Shown here piece after piece: positions 35,398-43,968 of a DNA stretch of 64,000 nt (the stretch's first letter is position 1; every line of letters starts with the position of its first letter). The position numbers and the translations under genes are program-made. Location of the stretch: contig NZ_JAHWXY010000011.1 in the NCBI RefSeq assembly GCF_024281235.1, positions 57,285 through 121,284 on the forward strand. The letters are read 5' to 3'. The notes beneath the pieces are model-generated. The model did not search any database, was not told where the DNA came from, and worked only from the letters and a program-made list of their open reading frames with translations. Source of the DNA: Shinella daejeonensis. GTDB taxonomy: Bacteria; Pseudomonadota; Alphaproteobacteria; Rhizobiales; Rhizobiaceae.

Positions 35398-36402
35398 GCC
35401 CGCAAAGGCTTCCGTCACGCGGATATCGCCGACATGGAGGCCGTTCCAGTTGGTCAGCGCGCGATCGGCCTGCGAAAGCAGGGCCGCCCGCAGCTCCGGC
35501 TCGTCGGAAAAGAAGCGGGCGAGCGTGGCGGCGACCATGCTTTCGGCGGCCCGCGTCGTGCCGTCCTCGCATTTGAGCGCGATGGCCACGCCCTTTTCGG
35601 GAATGGCCGCGCAGAAGACGCCCTCGGCCCCGGTCTTGGCGAAGATGCGGCCGGGCGCTGTCTGCATCAGGCGGGTGCAGGCCCGTTTCGTGCCGGCGAC
35701 GTAAAAGGGTTCGGCCATGCAGGCATCGATCAGCCGGCGCGACGCCTTCGCCCGCTGCGGCGCAAGCCCGGCGCCCGTCGCCATTCTCGCAAAGCCGGTC
35801 GCGAGGCTTTTCAGCGGAACCGCATAGGTCGGGATCGAGCAGCCGTCGACGCCGCAGGCATCGGCGGCGAGCGCCGCCCCCGTCAGCGCCTCCATGACGC
35901 CGCGGATTTCCGCCTGCACCGGATGTTCATAGCGCCCGTACCCCTTGAGATCCTTGCCGCTGTGGCAGGCGGCGCAGATGAAGCCGGCATGTTTGCCGGA
36001 GCAATTGTTGTGCAGCGCCGTCGGCTTTTCGAGGCTGCGGGCCTGCCCGATCAGCACCGGCTGCTCGAAGGACCAGTGCGCGCCGCATTCGAGCGCCGTC
36101 TCGTCCCGGCCGGCCGCCTTCAGCATCGAGGCGGCAAGAGCCGCGTGCTCCGGCTCGCCGCTGTGCGAGGAACAGGCCAGCGCCAGTTCGCGCGCGCCGA
36201 AGCCATAGGCGTCCGCCGCTCCGCTTTCGACGAGCGGCAGGGCCTGCATCGCCTTGCAGGCGGAACGCGGGAACACCACGGCATCGATGTCGCCGGCGGA
36301 AAACAGCACCTCGCCATCGCCATCCACCGCCACCACCATGCCGCGATGGCGGCTTTCCACCCGCGCGCCGCGCGTCACCTCGACAAGAACGGGATTGCCC
36401 AT
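35395..36402 (-). CDS. Asparaginase, Rhizobium etli (ReAV / PF06089) type
   Basis: The 335-residue enzyme belongs to the class 3 asparaginases, unrelated to the E. coli enzymes. Residues matching those of ReAV, shifted by one, are present: S47 and K50 in FPRSACKAM, S79 in CSSHSGEPEH, C134, K137 and H138 in NNCSGKHAGF, and C188 in VDGCSIP. It hydrolyses asparagine to aspartate and ammonia. There is no signal peptide, so it is cytoplasmic. The gene ends in a repeat element that supplies its TAG. It is divergent from the DUF3750 gene. Confidence 0.93.
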   Translation of the reverse strand: MGNPVLVEVTRGARVESRHRGMVVAVDGDGEVLFSAGDIDAVVFPRSACKAMQALPLVESGAADAYGFGARELALACSSHSGEPEHAALAASMLKAAGRDETALECGAHWSFEQPVLIGQARSLEKPTALHNNCSGKHAGFICAACHSGKDLKGYGRYEHPVQAEIRGVMEALTGAALAADACGVDGCSIPTYAVPLKSLATGFARMATGAGLAPQRAKASRRLIDACMAEPFYVAGTKRACTRLMQTAPGRIFAKTGAEGVFCAAIPEKGVAIALKCEDGTTRAAESMVAATLARFFSDEPELRAALLSQADRALTNWNGLHVGDIRVTEAFAG

Positions 36403-36490
36403 GATCGTGCCCTCAAAAATCCGGTTTCGAATGTGGTATTAGCCCGGATGCGCTTCGCCTGTGAAGCGGGTTTCGTTGCGGGAGCATGGC

Positions 36491-37228
36491 ATGAGAGTCC
36501 TGAGGAACATCGTTCTTCTCTTCCTCGTCGTCTATCTGATGCCGGCGCTGGCCTCGGCGGGGCTCTGGTACATGCGGGACCGGCCGCAAAGCTGGCGCGA
36601 GGCGGACTGGGGTTCGGCCGGCATCCTCGCGCCGCCGCAGGAGGTCCCCGAGGCGACCGTCCATATCTTCTCCGCGGCGACCGGCGGCATGAAGGGCGCC
36701 GTGGCCAGCCATGCCTGGATCGTCACCAAGGCGGAAAACGCCAGCCGCTACGACCGCTACGACAAGGTCGGCTGGGGGACGCCGGTGCGCAGGAACAATT
36801 ATCCGCCGGACGCCTACTGGTATTCCAACGCGCCGCGCATCGTCGCCCATGTCCGGGGCGCCGAAGCGGAGCGGCTGATTCCGAAAATCGAGGCGGCCAT
36901 CGCCGCCTACCCCTATTCGACGCCGGGCGCCTATCGCCTCTGGCCCGGCCCCAACTCGAACACCTTCGTCGCCCATGTGCTGCGCAGCGTGCCGGACCTC
37001 GGCACCGTGCTGCCGCCGGACGCGGTGGGACGCGACTACCTGCCGGAAGGCCGTTTCTTCGCCATCGACCCCGACGGACGCGACGTGCACGCCACGCTCT
37101 ACGGCCTCCTCGGCGTTTCGGCCGGGATACGCAGCGGGCTCGAACTCCATATCCTCGGCCTCGTCGCCGGCATCGACGTCCTGCGCCCGGCGATCAAGAT
37201 TCCGGCCATCGGACGGATCGGCCTGTAA
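36491..37228 (+). CDS. DUF3750 family protein with N-terminal membrane anchor
   Basis: The 245-residue protein has one N-terminal hydrophobic helix (VLRNIVLLFLVVYLMPALASAGLWYM) and a body with the DUF3750 landmarks VHIFSAATGGMKGAVASHAWIV, YRLWPGPNSNTFVAHVLR and FAIDPDGRDVHATLYGLLGVSAG. The conserved His, Trp and Asn-Ser-Asn-Thr residues look enzyme-like, but no activity is known. GGGAG precedes the ATG at 36491; a GTG ten codons earlier is less likely. Confidence 0.87.
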   Translation: MRVLRNIVLLFLVVYLMPALASAGLWYMRDRPQSWREADWGSAGILAPPQEVPEATVHIFSAATGGMKGAVASHAWIVTKAENASRYDRYDKVGWGTPVRRNNYPPDAYWYSNAPRIVAHVRGAEAERLIPKIEAAIAAYPYSTPGAYRLWPGPNSNTFVAHVLRSVPDLGTVLPPDAVGRDYLPEGRFFAIDPDGRDVHATLYGLLGVSAGIRSGLELHILGLVAGIDVLRPAIKIPAIGRIGL

Positions 37229-37360
37229 GGCACGGATTACGGCGCGCGGCGGCGACGACGGGCCGGCCGGCCCGACCCCACCCGGCCAGAAGTCCCGGCT
37301 TGCGCCGGGTGGGCGGGTATGCGATTGCGCCGCTTGTTCCTCTTGCAGACAGGTTCTTCG

Positions 37361-38788
37361 ATGGCCGATCCCCTTTCCGCTGCGGCAGATGCCGCGCCCC
37401 GGCTTTCGCAGCTCTTTTCGCGGACCCATCTGTTCGCCACCCTCATGCTTGGCGGCGGCATCTCGCTGCATGCGGTGGAGACCTATATCACCGCGACGCT
37501 GATGCCCTCCATCGTGCGCGACATCGGCGGCCTCGAATTCTTCGCCTGGGCGACCACGCTCTATGTGGCGGCCTCGGTGCTCGGATCGGTCTTCGTGGCG
37601 GTGCGGCCGCGCGGCGTCACGCTCAACCGCTGTTTCGTGCTGGGGGCGGTTCTGTTCGGCCTCGGCAGTCTCGTCTGCGCGCTTGCCCCCACCATGCCGG
37701 CGGTGCTGGCCGGGCGCAGCGTCCAGGGGCTCGGCGCGGGCCTGCTGGTGGCGCTCGGCTACGCCTTCATCCGCTACGTCTATCCGGAGCGGCTGTGGAG
37801 CCGCGCCTCGACGCTCTATGCCGCGGTCTGGGGTGTCGCCACCTTCCTCGGCCCGACCATCGGCGGCGTGTTTGCCGCCGGCAGCGCCTGGCGCGAGGCC
37901 TTCGCGCTGCTGGTGCCGCTGTCCGCCCTGATGGCCTTCGCCGCGCCACGGCTCCTGCCGAGAAAGGATGCCGAGCGGATCGTCACGGGCGCGCCCTTCC
38001 CGCAGATCCTGCTGCTGCTTGCCGCCGTCATGGCGCTCTCCTTTGCCGGCTCGGTCGAGGGGATCGCGCTTCGCGCCGGCCTGTCAATCGCCGCCGCGGC
38101 CTCGGTCGTCGTCATGCTGGCCATCGAGAAACACGCCCGGTCGAGGCTGTTTCCGGCCGGCACGGTTTCCCTCGCCTCGCCGCTCGCCCGCGTCTATCTC
38201 ATCATGGCGACCCTGCTCCTGACCATCGCCTCCGACCTCTATATCCCTTATTTCCTACAGGAACTGCACGGCGTCCCGCCGCTTGCCTCCGGCTATCTCG
38301 TGGCGCTGGTGGCGCTTGGATGGACCGCCGCCGCCTTCCTCACGGCCAATGCGACCGGACGGACGGCGAACCGCGCCATCCTTGCCGGAACGGCGCTCGT
38401 CGGCATCGCCACCGCGCTGCTCGCCATCACGCTCGCCCGGCCGAATCCGGCAGGTGAACTGCCGCTGCTGCTGCCGGCCACGGTCCTGATCTTCGCCATG
38501 GGCGCGGGCGTCGGCCTCGGCTGGGCGCATCTGGTGACCCATGTGCTGCAACTCGCCCCGGAGGGCGACAAGGACAAGGCGTCCGCCGCCATCACCACCA
38601 TGCAGGCGCTCGGCACCGCCTTCGGCGCGGCGCTGGCCGGCGTCGTCGCCAACAGCAGCGGTCTCGTCGAGCCGGGCGGACTTGCCGGGACGGCCAGCGC
38701 GGCGCGGGCGCTCTATCTCGTGCTGGCGTTGCCGAGCCTTGCGGCCATTTTCCTCACGTTGCGGCTGCCGAAGCCGCGGCAGGGCTGA
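37361..38788 (+). CDS. MFS transporter, 14-TM drug-exporter-like
   Basis: The product has about 475 residues with many predicted membrane helices (RTHLFATLMLGGGISLHAVETYITATLMPSIVRDIGG at the start). It is the type related to EmrB/QacA drug efflux. MFS loop motifs such as GRSVQGLGAGLLVALGYAFIR and GPTIGGVFA are present. The substrate is unknown; no adaptor (EmrA-type) gene is adjacent. The start used is ATG 37361; ATG 37319 is possible. Its stop TGA is directly followed by the stop of the convergent oxidoreductase gene (TGATCA), leaving no spacer. Confidence 0.85.
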   Translation: MADPLSAAADAAPRLSQLFSRTHLFATLMLGGGISLHAVETYITATLMPSIVRDIGGLEFFAWATTLYVAASVLGSVFVAVRPRGVTLNRCFVLGAVLFGLGSLVCALAPTMPAVLAGRSVQGLGAGLLVALGYAFIRYVYPERLWSRASTLYAAVWGVATFLGPTIGGVFAAGSAWREAFALLVPLSALMAFAAPRLLPRKDAERIVTGAPFPQILLLLAAVMALSFAGSVEGIALRAGLSIAAAASVVVMLAIEKHARSRLFPAGTVSLASPLARVYLIMATLLLTIASDLYIPYFLQELHGVPPLASGYLVALVALGWTAAAFLTANATGRTANRAILAGTALVGIATALLAITLARPNPAGELPLLLPATVLIFAMGAGVGLGWAHLVTHVLQLAPEGDKDKASAAITTMQALGTAFGAALAGVVANSSGLVEPGGLAGTASAARALYLVLALPSLAAIFLTLRLPKPRQG

Positions 38789-39790
38789 TCAGCCGAGCCT
38801 GAGCACGATCTTGCCGATATGGTCACCGGCCTCCATCATCCGGTGGGCGTCCGCCACCGCCGCGAAAGGCAGCACCGCATGGATGACCGGCGCGACCGTG
38901 CCGGCGTCGAGCAGCGGCCAGGCCTTTTCCAGAAGCCCGTCGCGGATCCCGGCCTTCTCCTCCGCCGTGCGCGGCCGCATGGCCGAGCCCGTCACATGAA
39001 GCCGCTTCTGGAGGATCGGCGCGAGGCTTGCCCCTTCCACCCGCGCACCACCGAGGAAAGCGATGATCGACAGGCGGCCGTCGAGGGCGAGCGCCTTCAG
39101 GTTGCGCGCGAAATAGGCCGCGCCGACCATGTCGAGAATGACGTCGACGCCGGCCTTTCCGGTCTCCGTGGCGATGATCTCGACGAAATCCTCGCTGCGG
39201 TAGTTGATCGCCCTGCACGCGCCGAGACCGACGCAGGCCCGGCACTTTTCCGGCGTGCCCGCCGTGGCGAACACCGTCGCGCCGAGGGCTCTAGCAAGCT
39301 GGATGGCCGTCGTGCCGATGCCGCTCGAACCGCCATGGACCAGCACGCTCTCGCCGGGTTTCAGCCCCGCCATCATGAAGAGATTGGCCCAGACGGTGAA
39401 GAAGGTTTCCGGAAGTGCGGCCGCCCTGACGGCGTCATAGCCCTTCGGGAAGGGCAACGCCTGGCCGGCCGGCACCGCGCAATATTCCGCATAGCCGCCG
39501 CCGTTGGCCAGCGCACAGACGCGGTCGCCGATCGCATGGCCGGTGACGCCGGCTCCCAGCGCCACGATCTCGCCCGCCACCTCCAGCCCGAGGATCGGGC
39601 TGGCATCGGAGGGCGGCGGGTAATCGCCCTTGCGTTGCAGGATATCCGGCCGGTTGATCCCCGCCGCCTCGACGCGCAGGAGGATCTCGCCGGGGCGCAG
39701 CACCGGCAGCGGCGCATGCGCCAGGGTCATATGTTCGGGGCCGCCGGGCGCCGGCAGCGCGACATGGGTCATGGTCTGGGGCAGCGTCAT
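38789..39790 (-). CDS. NAD(P)H:quinone oxidoreductase, zinc-less MDR family
   Basis: The 333-residue protein is a quinone-oxidoreductase-like MDR enzyme. It lacks the zinc cysteines and has the NADPH-binding AGTPEK and [25 protein letters not shown] motifs. Other family segments are [17 protein letters not shown] and [15 protein letters not shown]. This matches the PIG3-type (TP53I3-like) group. It likely reduces quinones or enones in the cytoplasm. The ATG at 39790 was chosen by family alignment. A family B repeat is upstream. Confidence 0.9.
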   Translation of the reverse strand: MTLPQTMTHVALPAPGGPEHMTLAHAPLPVLRPGEILLRVEAAGINRPDILQRKGDYPPPSDASPILGLEVAGEIVALGAGVTGHAIGDRVCALANGGGYAEYCAVPAGQALPFPKGYDAVRAAALPETFFTVWANLFMMAGLKPGESVLVHGGSSGIGTTAIQLARALGATVFATAGTPEKCRACVGLGACRAINYRSEDFVEIIATETGKAGVDVILDMVGAAYFARNLKALALDGRLSIIAFLGGARVEGASLAPILQKRLHVTGSAMRPRTAEEKAGIRDGLLEKAWPLLDAGTVAPVIHAVLPFAAVADAHRMMEAGDHIGKIVLRLG

Positions 39791-39940
39791 GGCGCGGGTC
39801 CTCCGGGATCTGTCCGCATCGACAGGCAACCCCGGTTTAGCGCGGATCGCCGCGGCACGCACCCCTCTTCGACCACAGGCGGGCGGAAAGACGAGCGCAT
39901 TTGCGGTGAAATCCGGCTCACCAAAAATACGCTCCTGTAT

Positions 39941-39997
39941 TGTTCCTGCCGCATTATCCGACGCCGAAGCGATCTTCCTTCGGCTGGAAATGCTCTA
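39941..39997 (-). repeat. Intergenic repeat, family B copy
   Basis: The copy has GCCGCATTATCCGACGCCG, AAGCGATCTTCCTTCGG and CTGGAAATGCTCTAG. The CTA at 39995-39997 is the stop codon of the EAL-CBS-GGDEF gene. Confidence 0.75.
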
Positions 39998-41794
39998 GGC
40001 GGCGGCCGGGCTGAACAGCGCGAGCGCGATCCCTTCGGGGCTTTCCTTCGCCTCTCTCTTCAGCGCGGTAATCCGGGCGCTGATCCGGCCGATATCGCCG
40101 ATCACCTCGCCTTCGGGAAGCGCCAGCACGGCGACCGAGCAGCGCATGAGGGGAAAGCGCGTTTCGCGCCCCATGCGGTCGTGGCCGTGGATCTCGCCGG
40201 CCTGCCTGTCTTCCGGCGAGTAAAGCGCGTGCACCTCGCGGCGGAAATCCTCCAGCAGGCAGCAAAGCTTGTCCTGCGCCGCCGCCACCGGCAGGCCCGA
40301 AATCCCGGCGAAGAAGTCGTCGCCGCCGATATGGCCGACGAAAGCCTCCTCTCCCACGAAATCGCGGCGCAGCAGCGAGGCGAAGAGCGTCAGCGCCGCA
40401 TCGCCCTGCTGGAAGCCGTAGCGGTCGTTGAAGGGCTTGAAATTATCGAGGTCGAAATAGCACAGGCAACGAAGCGCGTCGCCGTCGAGCGCCCGGTCCT
40501 GGAGGTAGTCGCTGATCGAGCGGTTGCCGGGCAGGCCGGTCAGCGGGTTCTGGTCCTCGGCGGTGCGCAGCCGCTTCTCGTTGATGATCGTGAGCAGCGA
40601 GGAGGCGGACAGGATGCCGGCATAGCGCAGGTTCTCCGTCAGGATCACGCATTCGCTACCGCCCGTGCCGGTGAAGACCTCCAGAAGCTGCTCGGCCGGC
40701 GTGTCGAGATCGGCGATGGGCGCATTGGTGACGAAATGCGACAGTCCCTTGCGGTAGAGCCGGTTCTTGATCAGGTCCCGGCCGAAGGGGTGATAGCTCA
40801 GTTCCTTCACCTGATACTCGTGCAGGATACCGCGCGGCTCATCGCTGGCGTTGAGGACCGGAAAGAACGTCCGCTTCGGATTGTGGCGGAAAAGCTCGAA
40901 GGCCGCTTCAAGACTGTCGTCCTCGCGCAGCACCGCCACCTGCTCGATCTCGCGGCGGATCAGGATGCTGTCGAGCGTGCTGGAGCTGTGGCGCGCGCCG
41001 CCGGCGCGGGCGACCTGCGCATAGACCGGCCGCAACGCCGAATAATCGGCGACCGGACGGGAGACGAACCACCCCTGGATGAGATCGCAGCCGGCCTCGC
41101 GGGCCGCCACGAGTTCGGCCTCGGTCTCCACCCCTTCCGCCACCACACGGATGCCGAGAACGTGGGCGGCGTTGACCGTGTTGCGCACGAGATGGCGCTT
41201 GCGGGCGTCCGTCGCGATACCGGAAATGAAATGACGGTCGATCTTGAGATAGTCGACCGGATGATCGCAAAGCAGCTTCAGGCCGCTGTGGCCCACCCCG
41301 AAATCGTCGATGGCGAGCTTGAACCCGGCCATCCGAAGCGCCTGCAGGAGACGGGAGAACCCGGTAAGACCGGCATTTTCGAAACGCTCCGATATCTCGA
41401 AACAGAGGGAGGATGCCGGAATGCCGGCGCGCAGGAGATGGCCGGAAAGCCTCTCGACCAGTCCGAGCCCCTCTCCCACCAGCCGCGAATCGAGATTGAG
41501 GAAAAGCGTGCGCGAGCGGAAATCCGGCAGCGCCGCGAAGGCGGCGAGCGCGCGGCTGTTGACCATCTGCTCCAGCGCGCCCAATTGCCCGGCCTCATGG
41601 GCGCTGTCGAGCAGATCGACGGGCGAGCGGAAACCGAGCTTCTCGAAGCCCTGCATCAGCGATTCGTAGCCGAAAACCGCGCCGGTGGCCGCCTCGACGA
41701 TGGGCTGGAACCCCGCCGCGATGACCGGCTTGGCGAGCGTGACGATTTCCCCGTCTCCCGGACGGCGCAGGACGGACAGGTCTGCGGCGCTCAT
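39995..41794 (-). CDS. EAL-CBS-GGDEF cyclic-di-GMP protein with altered motifs
   Basis: The 599-residue protein has the order EAL (about 20-250), CBS pair (about 265-395) and GGDEF (about 405-570), the reverse of the usual order. The N-terminal EAL motif reads YESL instead of EAL, but other catalytic residues (NLDSR, ISERFEN, DDFGVGHSGL, DYLKIDR, AEGVETEAEL) look retained. The GGDEF motif is GGDDF. Activity of the diguanylate cyclase domain is therefore uncertain. GGAGAA precedes the ATG at 41794. The stop lies in a repeat element. Confidence 0.9.
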   Translation of the reverse strand: MSAADLSVLRRPGDGEIVTLAKPVIAAGFQPIVEAATGAVFGYESLMQGFEKLGFRSPVDLLDSAHEAGQLGALEQMVNSRALAAFAALPDFRSRTLFLNLDSRLVGEGLGLVERLSGHLLRAGIPASSLCFEISERFENAGLTGFSRLLQALRMAGFKLAIDDFGVGHSGLKLLCDHPVDYLKIDRHFISGIATDARKRHLVRNTVNAAHVLGIRVVAEGVETEAELVAAREAGCDLIQGWFVSRPVADYSALRPVYAQVARAGGARHSSSTLDSILIRREIEQVAVLREDDSLEAAFELFRHNPKRTFFPVLNASDEPRGILHEYQVKELSYHPFGRDLIKNRLYRKGLSHFVTNAPIADLDTPAEQLLEVFTGTGGSECVILTENLRYAGILSASSLLTIINEKRLRTAEDQNPLTGLPGNRSISDYLQDRALDGDALRCLCYFDLDNFKPFNDRYGFQQGDAALTLFASLLRRDFVGEEAFVGHIGGDDFFAGISGLPVAAAQDKLCCLLEDFRREVHALYSPEDRQAGEIHGHDRMGRETRFPLMRCSVAVLALPEGEVIGDIGRISARITALKREAKESPEGIALALFSPAAA

Positions 41795-41914
41795 GCTGGT
41801 CTTCTCCAATAGTCAGCCTGGCAGCGAATGTCGTCACCAGAACTGAACATTCGGTTTCCCCAATATGACAGTTCGATGAAACCTGAAGCCGCCGCCGCTT
41901 TCAGGAGGCAGTCT

Positions 41915-42304
41915 TCACGGGACGCCGGTCGACAGCAGGCGCGCCGACAACAGCAGGCCGAGCGACACGCCGGCCAGCGACAGGAGCACACTGGCCAGCA
42001 CATAGAAGGCGGCCAGCCCGGCGTTGCCGCGCTCCCACAGGAGCGCCGCGTCGAGCGAGAAGGCGGAGAAGGTGGTGAAGCCGCCGAGCACGCCGGTGGC
42101 CAGGAACAGGCGGGCTTCCTGCGGGAGATGGCCGCGAAAGGCGAAGATACCGGCAAGCAGCCCCATGGCGAAGCAGCCGAGGGCGTTGACGGCGAGCGTG
42201 CCGACGGGAAAGGCGGTGCCGACGAGGCGCGCGGCCAGCACATTCACGCCATGGCGTCCCGCTCCGCCGAGACCGGCGCCGAGGAAAACGATAAGATAGT
42301 TCAT
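41915..42304 (-). CDS. crcB: Fluoride efflux channel CrcB/Fluc
   Basis: The 129-residue protein has about four membrane helices and the Fluc signatures GAGLGGAGRHGVNV, GTLAVNALGCFAMG and TGVLGGFTTFSAFSLD. It exports fluoride as a dimeric channel. The ATG at 42304 follows GGAGACACGGAGC. It is preceded by a promoter and a fluoride riboswitch, so its expression should be turned on by fluoride. Confidence 0.95.
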   Translation of the reverse strand: MNYLIVFLGAGLGGAGRHGVNVLAARLVGTAFPVGTLAVNALGCFAMGLLAGIFAFRGHLPQEARLFLATGVLGGFTTFSAFSLDAALLWERGNAGLAAFYVLASVLLSLAGVSLGLLLSARLLSTGVP

Positions 42305-42349
42305 GCTCCGTGTCTCCAGGTTCGAAGGATCGGCACCCGGACAAGGAAA

Positions 42350-42356
42350 AACCGCC
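42350..42356 (-). terminator. Probable expression platform of the riboswitch
   Basis: On the minus strand, GGCGGTT followed by TTTCC is perfectly complementary to AACCGCC of the aptamer (42434-42440), and also nearly to a GCCGCC nearby. Pairing with the latter would form a terminator stem ahead of the U-run. This is inferred from base pairing only. Confidence 0.5.
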
Positions 42357-42410
42357 ATCGCGTGGCCTGAAGACAAGCCCTGCCGCAGGCGGCCATCGCT
42401 GGCCGGTTCC

Positions 42411-42466
42411 GGCAGGAGCTATCAGCCATCGAAGGCGGTTGTCGGGAAGCTCCATTCCCATCCCAC
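42411..42466 (-). promoter_or_regulatory. Fluoride riboswitch (crcB RNA) aptamer
   Basis: Read on the minus strand, GGGAATGGAGCTTCCC (stem GGGA/TCCC with loop ATGGAGCT) is followed by GACAACCGCC, a short hairpin and GGCTGATAGCTCCTGCC. The loop bases GGAGCT pair exactly with AGCTCC downstream to form the pseudoknot of the crcB motif. The layout equals that of known fluoride riboswitches, including the AACCGCC and GGCTGAT segments. The transcript should start just ahead of it. The aptamer is 107 bases upstream of the crcB start. Confidence 0.9.
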
Positions 42467-42472
42467 GCGGGC

Positions 42473-42501
42473 GTTATAAACCGCTTTCCGCCTTCGCTCA
42501 A
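42473..42501 (-). promoter_or_regulatory. Promoter of the crcB fluoride-riboswitch transcript
   Basis: On the minus strand TTGAGC (42496-42501) and TATAAC (42473-42478) are separated by exactly 17 bases. Transcription would start about 42466, at the first base of the aptamer. Confidence 0.75.
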
Positions 42502-42558
42502 AGCGGAAAACGGTCACCGGGAGCCTCCCGGCGCGAACGCCGGCTCCCCGGAAAGGTT

Positions 42559-43110
42559 TCAGCGGGCGCGGAGCGCGAAGCCGAAGGCGATCAACGCCCA
42601 GCCCTGCATCGCCAGATCGAAGGCGAGGAACAGCCCCAGCAGCCACAGGCTGTTGACCGGCCAGCCGAGAACGAAGACGAGGCCGGCAAGCGCCGTGACG
42701 ATGCCCCCGGCCATCAGCCAGCCCCAGCCCTTTTCCGGCCGGGTGCGCCAGGCCGTCCAGATGCGGAAGGCGCCGGCGACCAGCAGCGCCGCGGCCATCA
42801 GCAGCGTCAGGGCCGCCGAGGTGAGAACGGGATTGACGAAGGCCAGCACGCCGGCGGCGAGATAGAGCAACGCGCTCAGCACCCAGGAGATCGTCTCGCG
42901 CCAGGCCTTGACCTGGAAGGCGTGGACGAGATGCACCACGCCGCCGATGATCATCATCATGCCGACATAATAGACCGAGGCGACGGTCGCGAGAAACAGA
43001 TTGGCCGCCGCGACGCCGCCGAAGACGAGCAGGACGACGCCAAGGGCGACGAACCATCCCCATTTGGAGCGGACTTCGGAGACAGGGGAGATTCCGGGGC
43101 TAAGAACCAT
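42559..43110 (-). CDS. HdeD family (DUF308) membrane protein
   Basis: The 183-residue protein has about six membrane helices in three repeats, each with a small Gly-rich motif such as GVVLLVFGGVAA, LYLAAGVLAFVNP and GGIVTALAGLVFVLGWP. This is the HdeD/DUF308 layout. HdeD is linked to acid resistance in Escherichia coli, but the biochemical role is unknown. It is divergent from betI. Confidence 0.85.
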   Translation of the reverse strand: MVLSPGISPVSEVRSKWGWFVALGVVLLVFGGVAAANLFLATVASVYYVGMMMIIGGVVHLVHAFQVKAWRETISWVLSALLYLAAGVLAFVNPVLTSAALTLLMAAALLVAGAFRIWTAWRTRPEKGWGWLMAGGIVTALAGLVFVLGWPVNSLWLLGLFLAFDLAMQGWALIAFGFALRAR

Positions 43111-43215
43111 GACACATCTCTCTCGATTGGAAACGACGCGCAGACGCTAGCACGAAAGCGATCGGACGCCATCCCCGTCCCATGGTCTGCCCACCGGAAT
43201 GCCGGCTGCAAGATT

Positions 43216-43240
43216 TTTATTGATTGATTGATCAATTAAA
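43216..43240. promoter_or_regulatory. Candidate BetI operator
   Basis: A perfect palindrome ATTGATCAAT (43227-43236) lies in an AT-rich tract with TTGATTGATTG on its left and TTAAAAATAA on its right, 36 bases ahead of betI. Its AT-rich dyad and position fit the autoregulatory operator of BetI, which dissociates on choline. Confidence 0.65.
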
Positions 43241-43271
43241 AATAATCTACCGGCGATTACGGGAGAGTGCG

Positions 43272-43925
43272 ATGCCGAAAGTCGGGATGGAGCCGGTGCG
43301 CCGCAAGGCGCTTGTGGACGCCACGCTGCGCGCGGCGGGCGATCACGGCTCGTTTTCCGTCACCATGTCCGAAATCGCCCGCCATGCCGGTGTTTCTCCG
43401 GCGCTGGCGCACCATTATTTCGGCTCCAAGGAACAGCTCGTCATCGAGACCATCCGCAGCCTGCTGCGCAAGCTGCGGACGGATGCGGTGGCCGCGCTGA
43501 AAGAGGCCGCGACGCCGCGCGAGCGGCTGTCGGCCATCATCCGCGTCAATTTCCAGGCGCATCAGTTCGCGCCGGAGACGGTCGCCGCCTGGCTTGCCTT
43601 CTATACCGAGGCGCAACGCTCCGAGGCCGTGCGCAGGCTGCTTGTCGTCTATGCCAGACGGCTCAATTCCAACCTGCTTTCGAACCTCAGGGCGCTCTGC
43701 CCGGCGGACGCCGCCATCCGCATCGCCGATGGCGCGGCGGCGATGATCGACGGGCTCTACCTGCGGCAGGGACTGCGGTCCGCGCCGGTCAGCATCGAAT
43801 CGTCGATCCGGCTGACGGAAAGCCTTGTCGACGCACAGCTCGCCGCCGTCGCCGCGACAGGCCCGGTCGCAGGATCGCCCGCCCCCGTCGCCCTGCGACA
43901 ACCGCCCCTTCCGGGGGACCGGTAG
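43272..43925 (+). CDS. betI: Choline-responsive TetR-type repressor BetI
   Basis: The 217-residue TetR-family protein has its helix-turn-helix in VTMSEIARHAGVSPALAHHYFGSKEQLV. The BetI-specific segments PKVGMEPVRRKALVDATL and FAPETVAAWLAFYTEAQRSEAVRRLL follow. It represses the betICBA operon until choline is present. The ATG at 43272 with GGGAGA upstream is used; the frame is open further upstream but would cross the operator. betC follows 43 bases after the stop. Confidence 0.95.
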   Translation: MPKVGMEPVRRKALVDATLRAAGDHGSFSVTMSEIARHAGVSPALAHHYFGSKEQLVIETIRSLLRKLRTDAVAALKEAATPRERLSAIIRVNFQAHQFAPETVAAWLAFYTEAQRSEAVRRLLVVYARRLNSNLLSNLRALCPADAAIRIADGAAAMIDGLYLRQGLRSAPVSIESSIRLTESLVDAQLAAVAATGPVAGSPAPVALRQPPLPGDR

Positions 43926-43968
43926 AAACTTTCCCAGCCTTTCCTTCACCCGTTTCAAGGATCGTCCC

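Noticed and set aside
34825..38457. A 1210-codon open frame on the plus strand spanning several annotated genes
   Set aside because: It crosses the GST, the asparaginase (antisense), DUF3750 and MFS genes and has Arg/Gly/Pro-rich composition with no domain; it is an artefact of high GC content.
38819..41812. A 997-codon plus-strand frame across qor and the EAL-CBS-GGDEF gene
   Set aside because: It runs antisense to two well-supported genes and through a repeat element, with His/Arg/Gly-rich composition and no domain.
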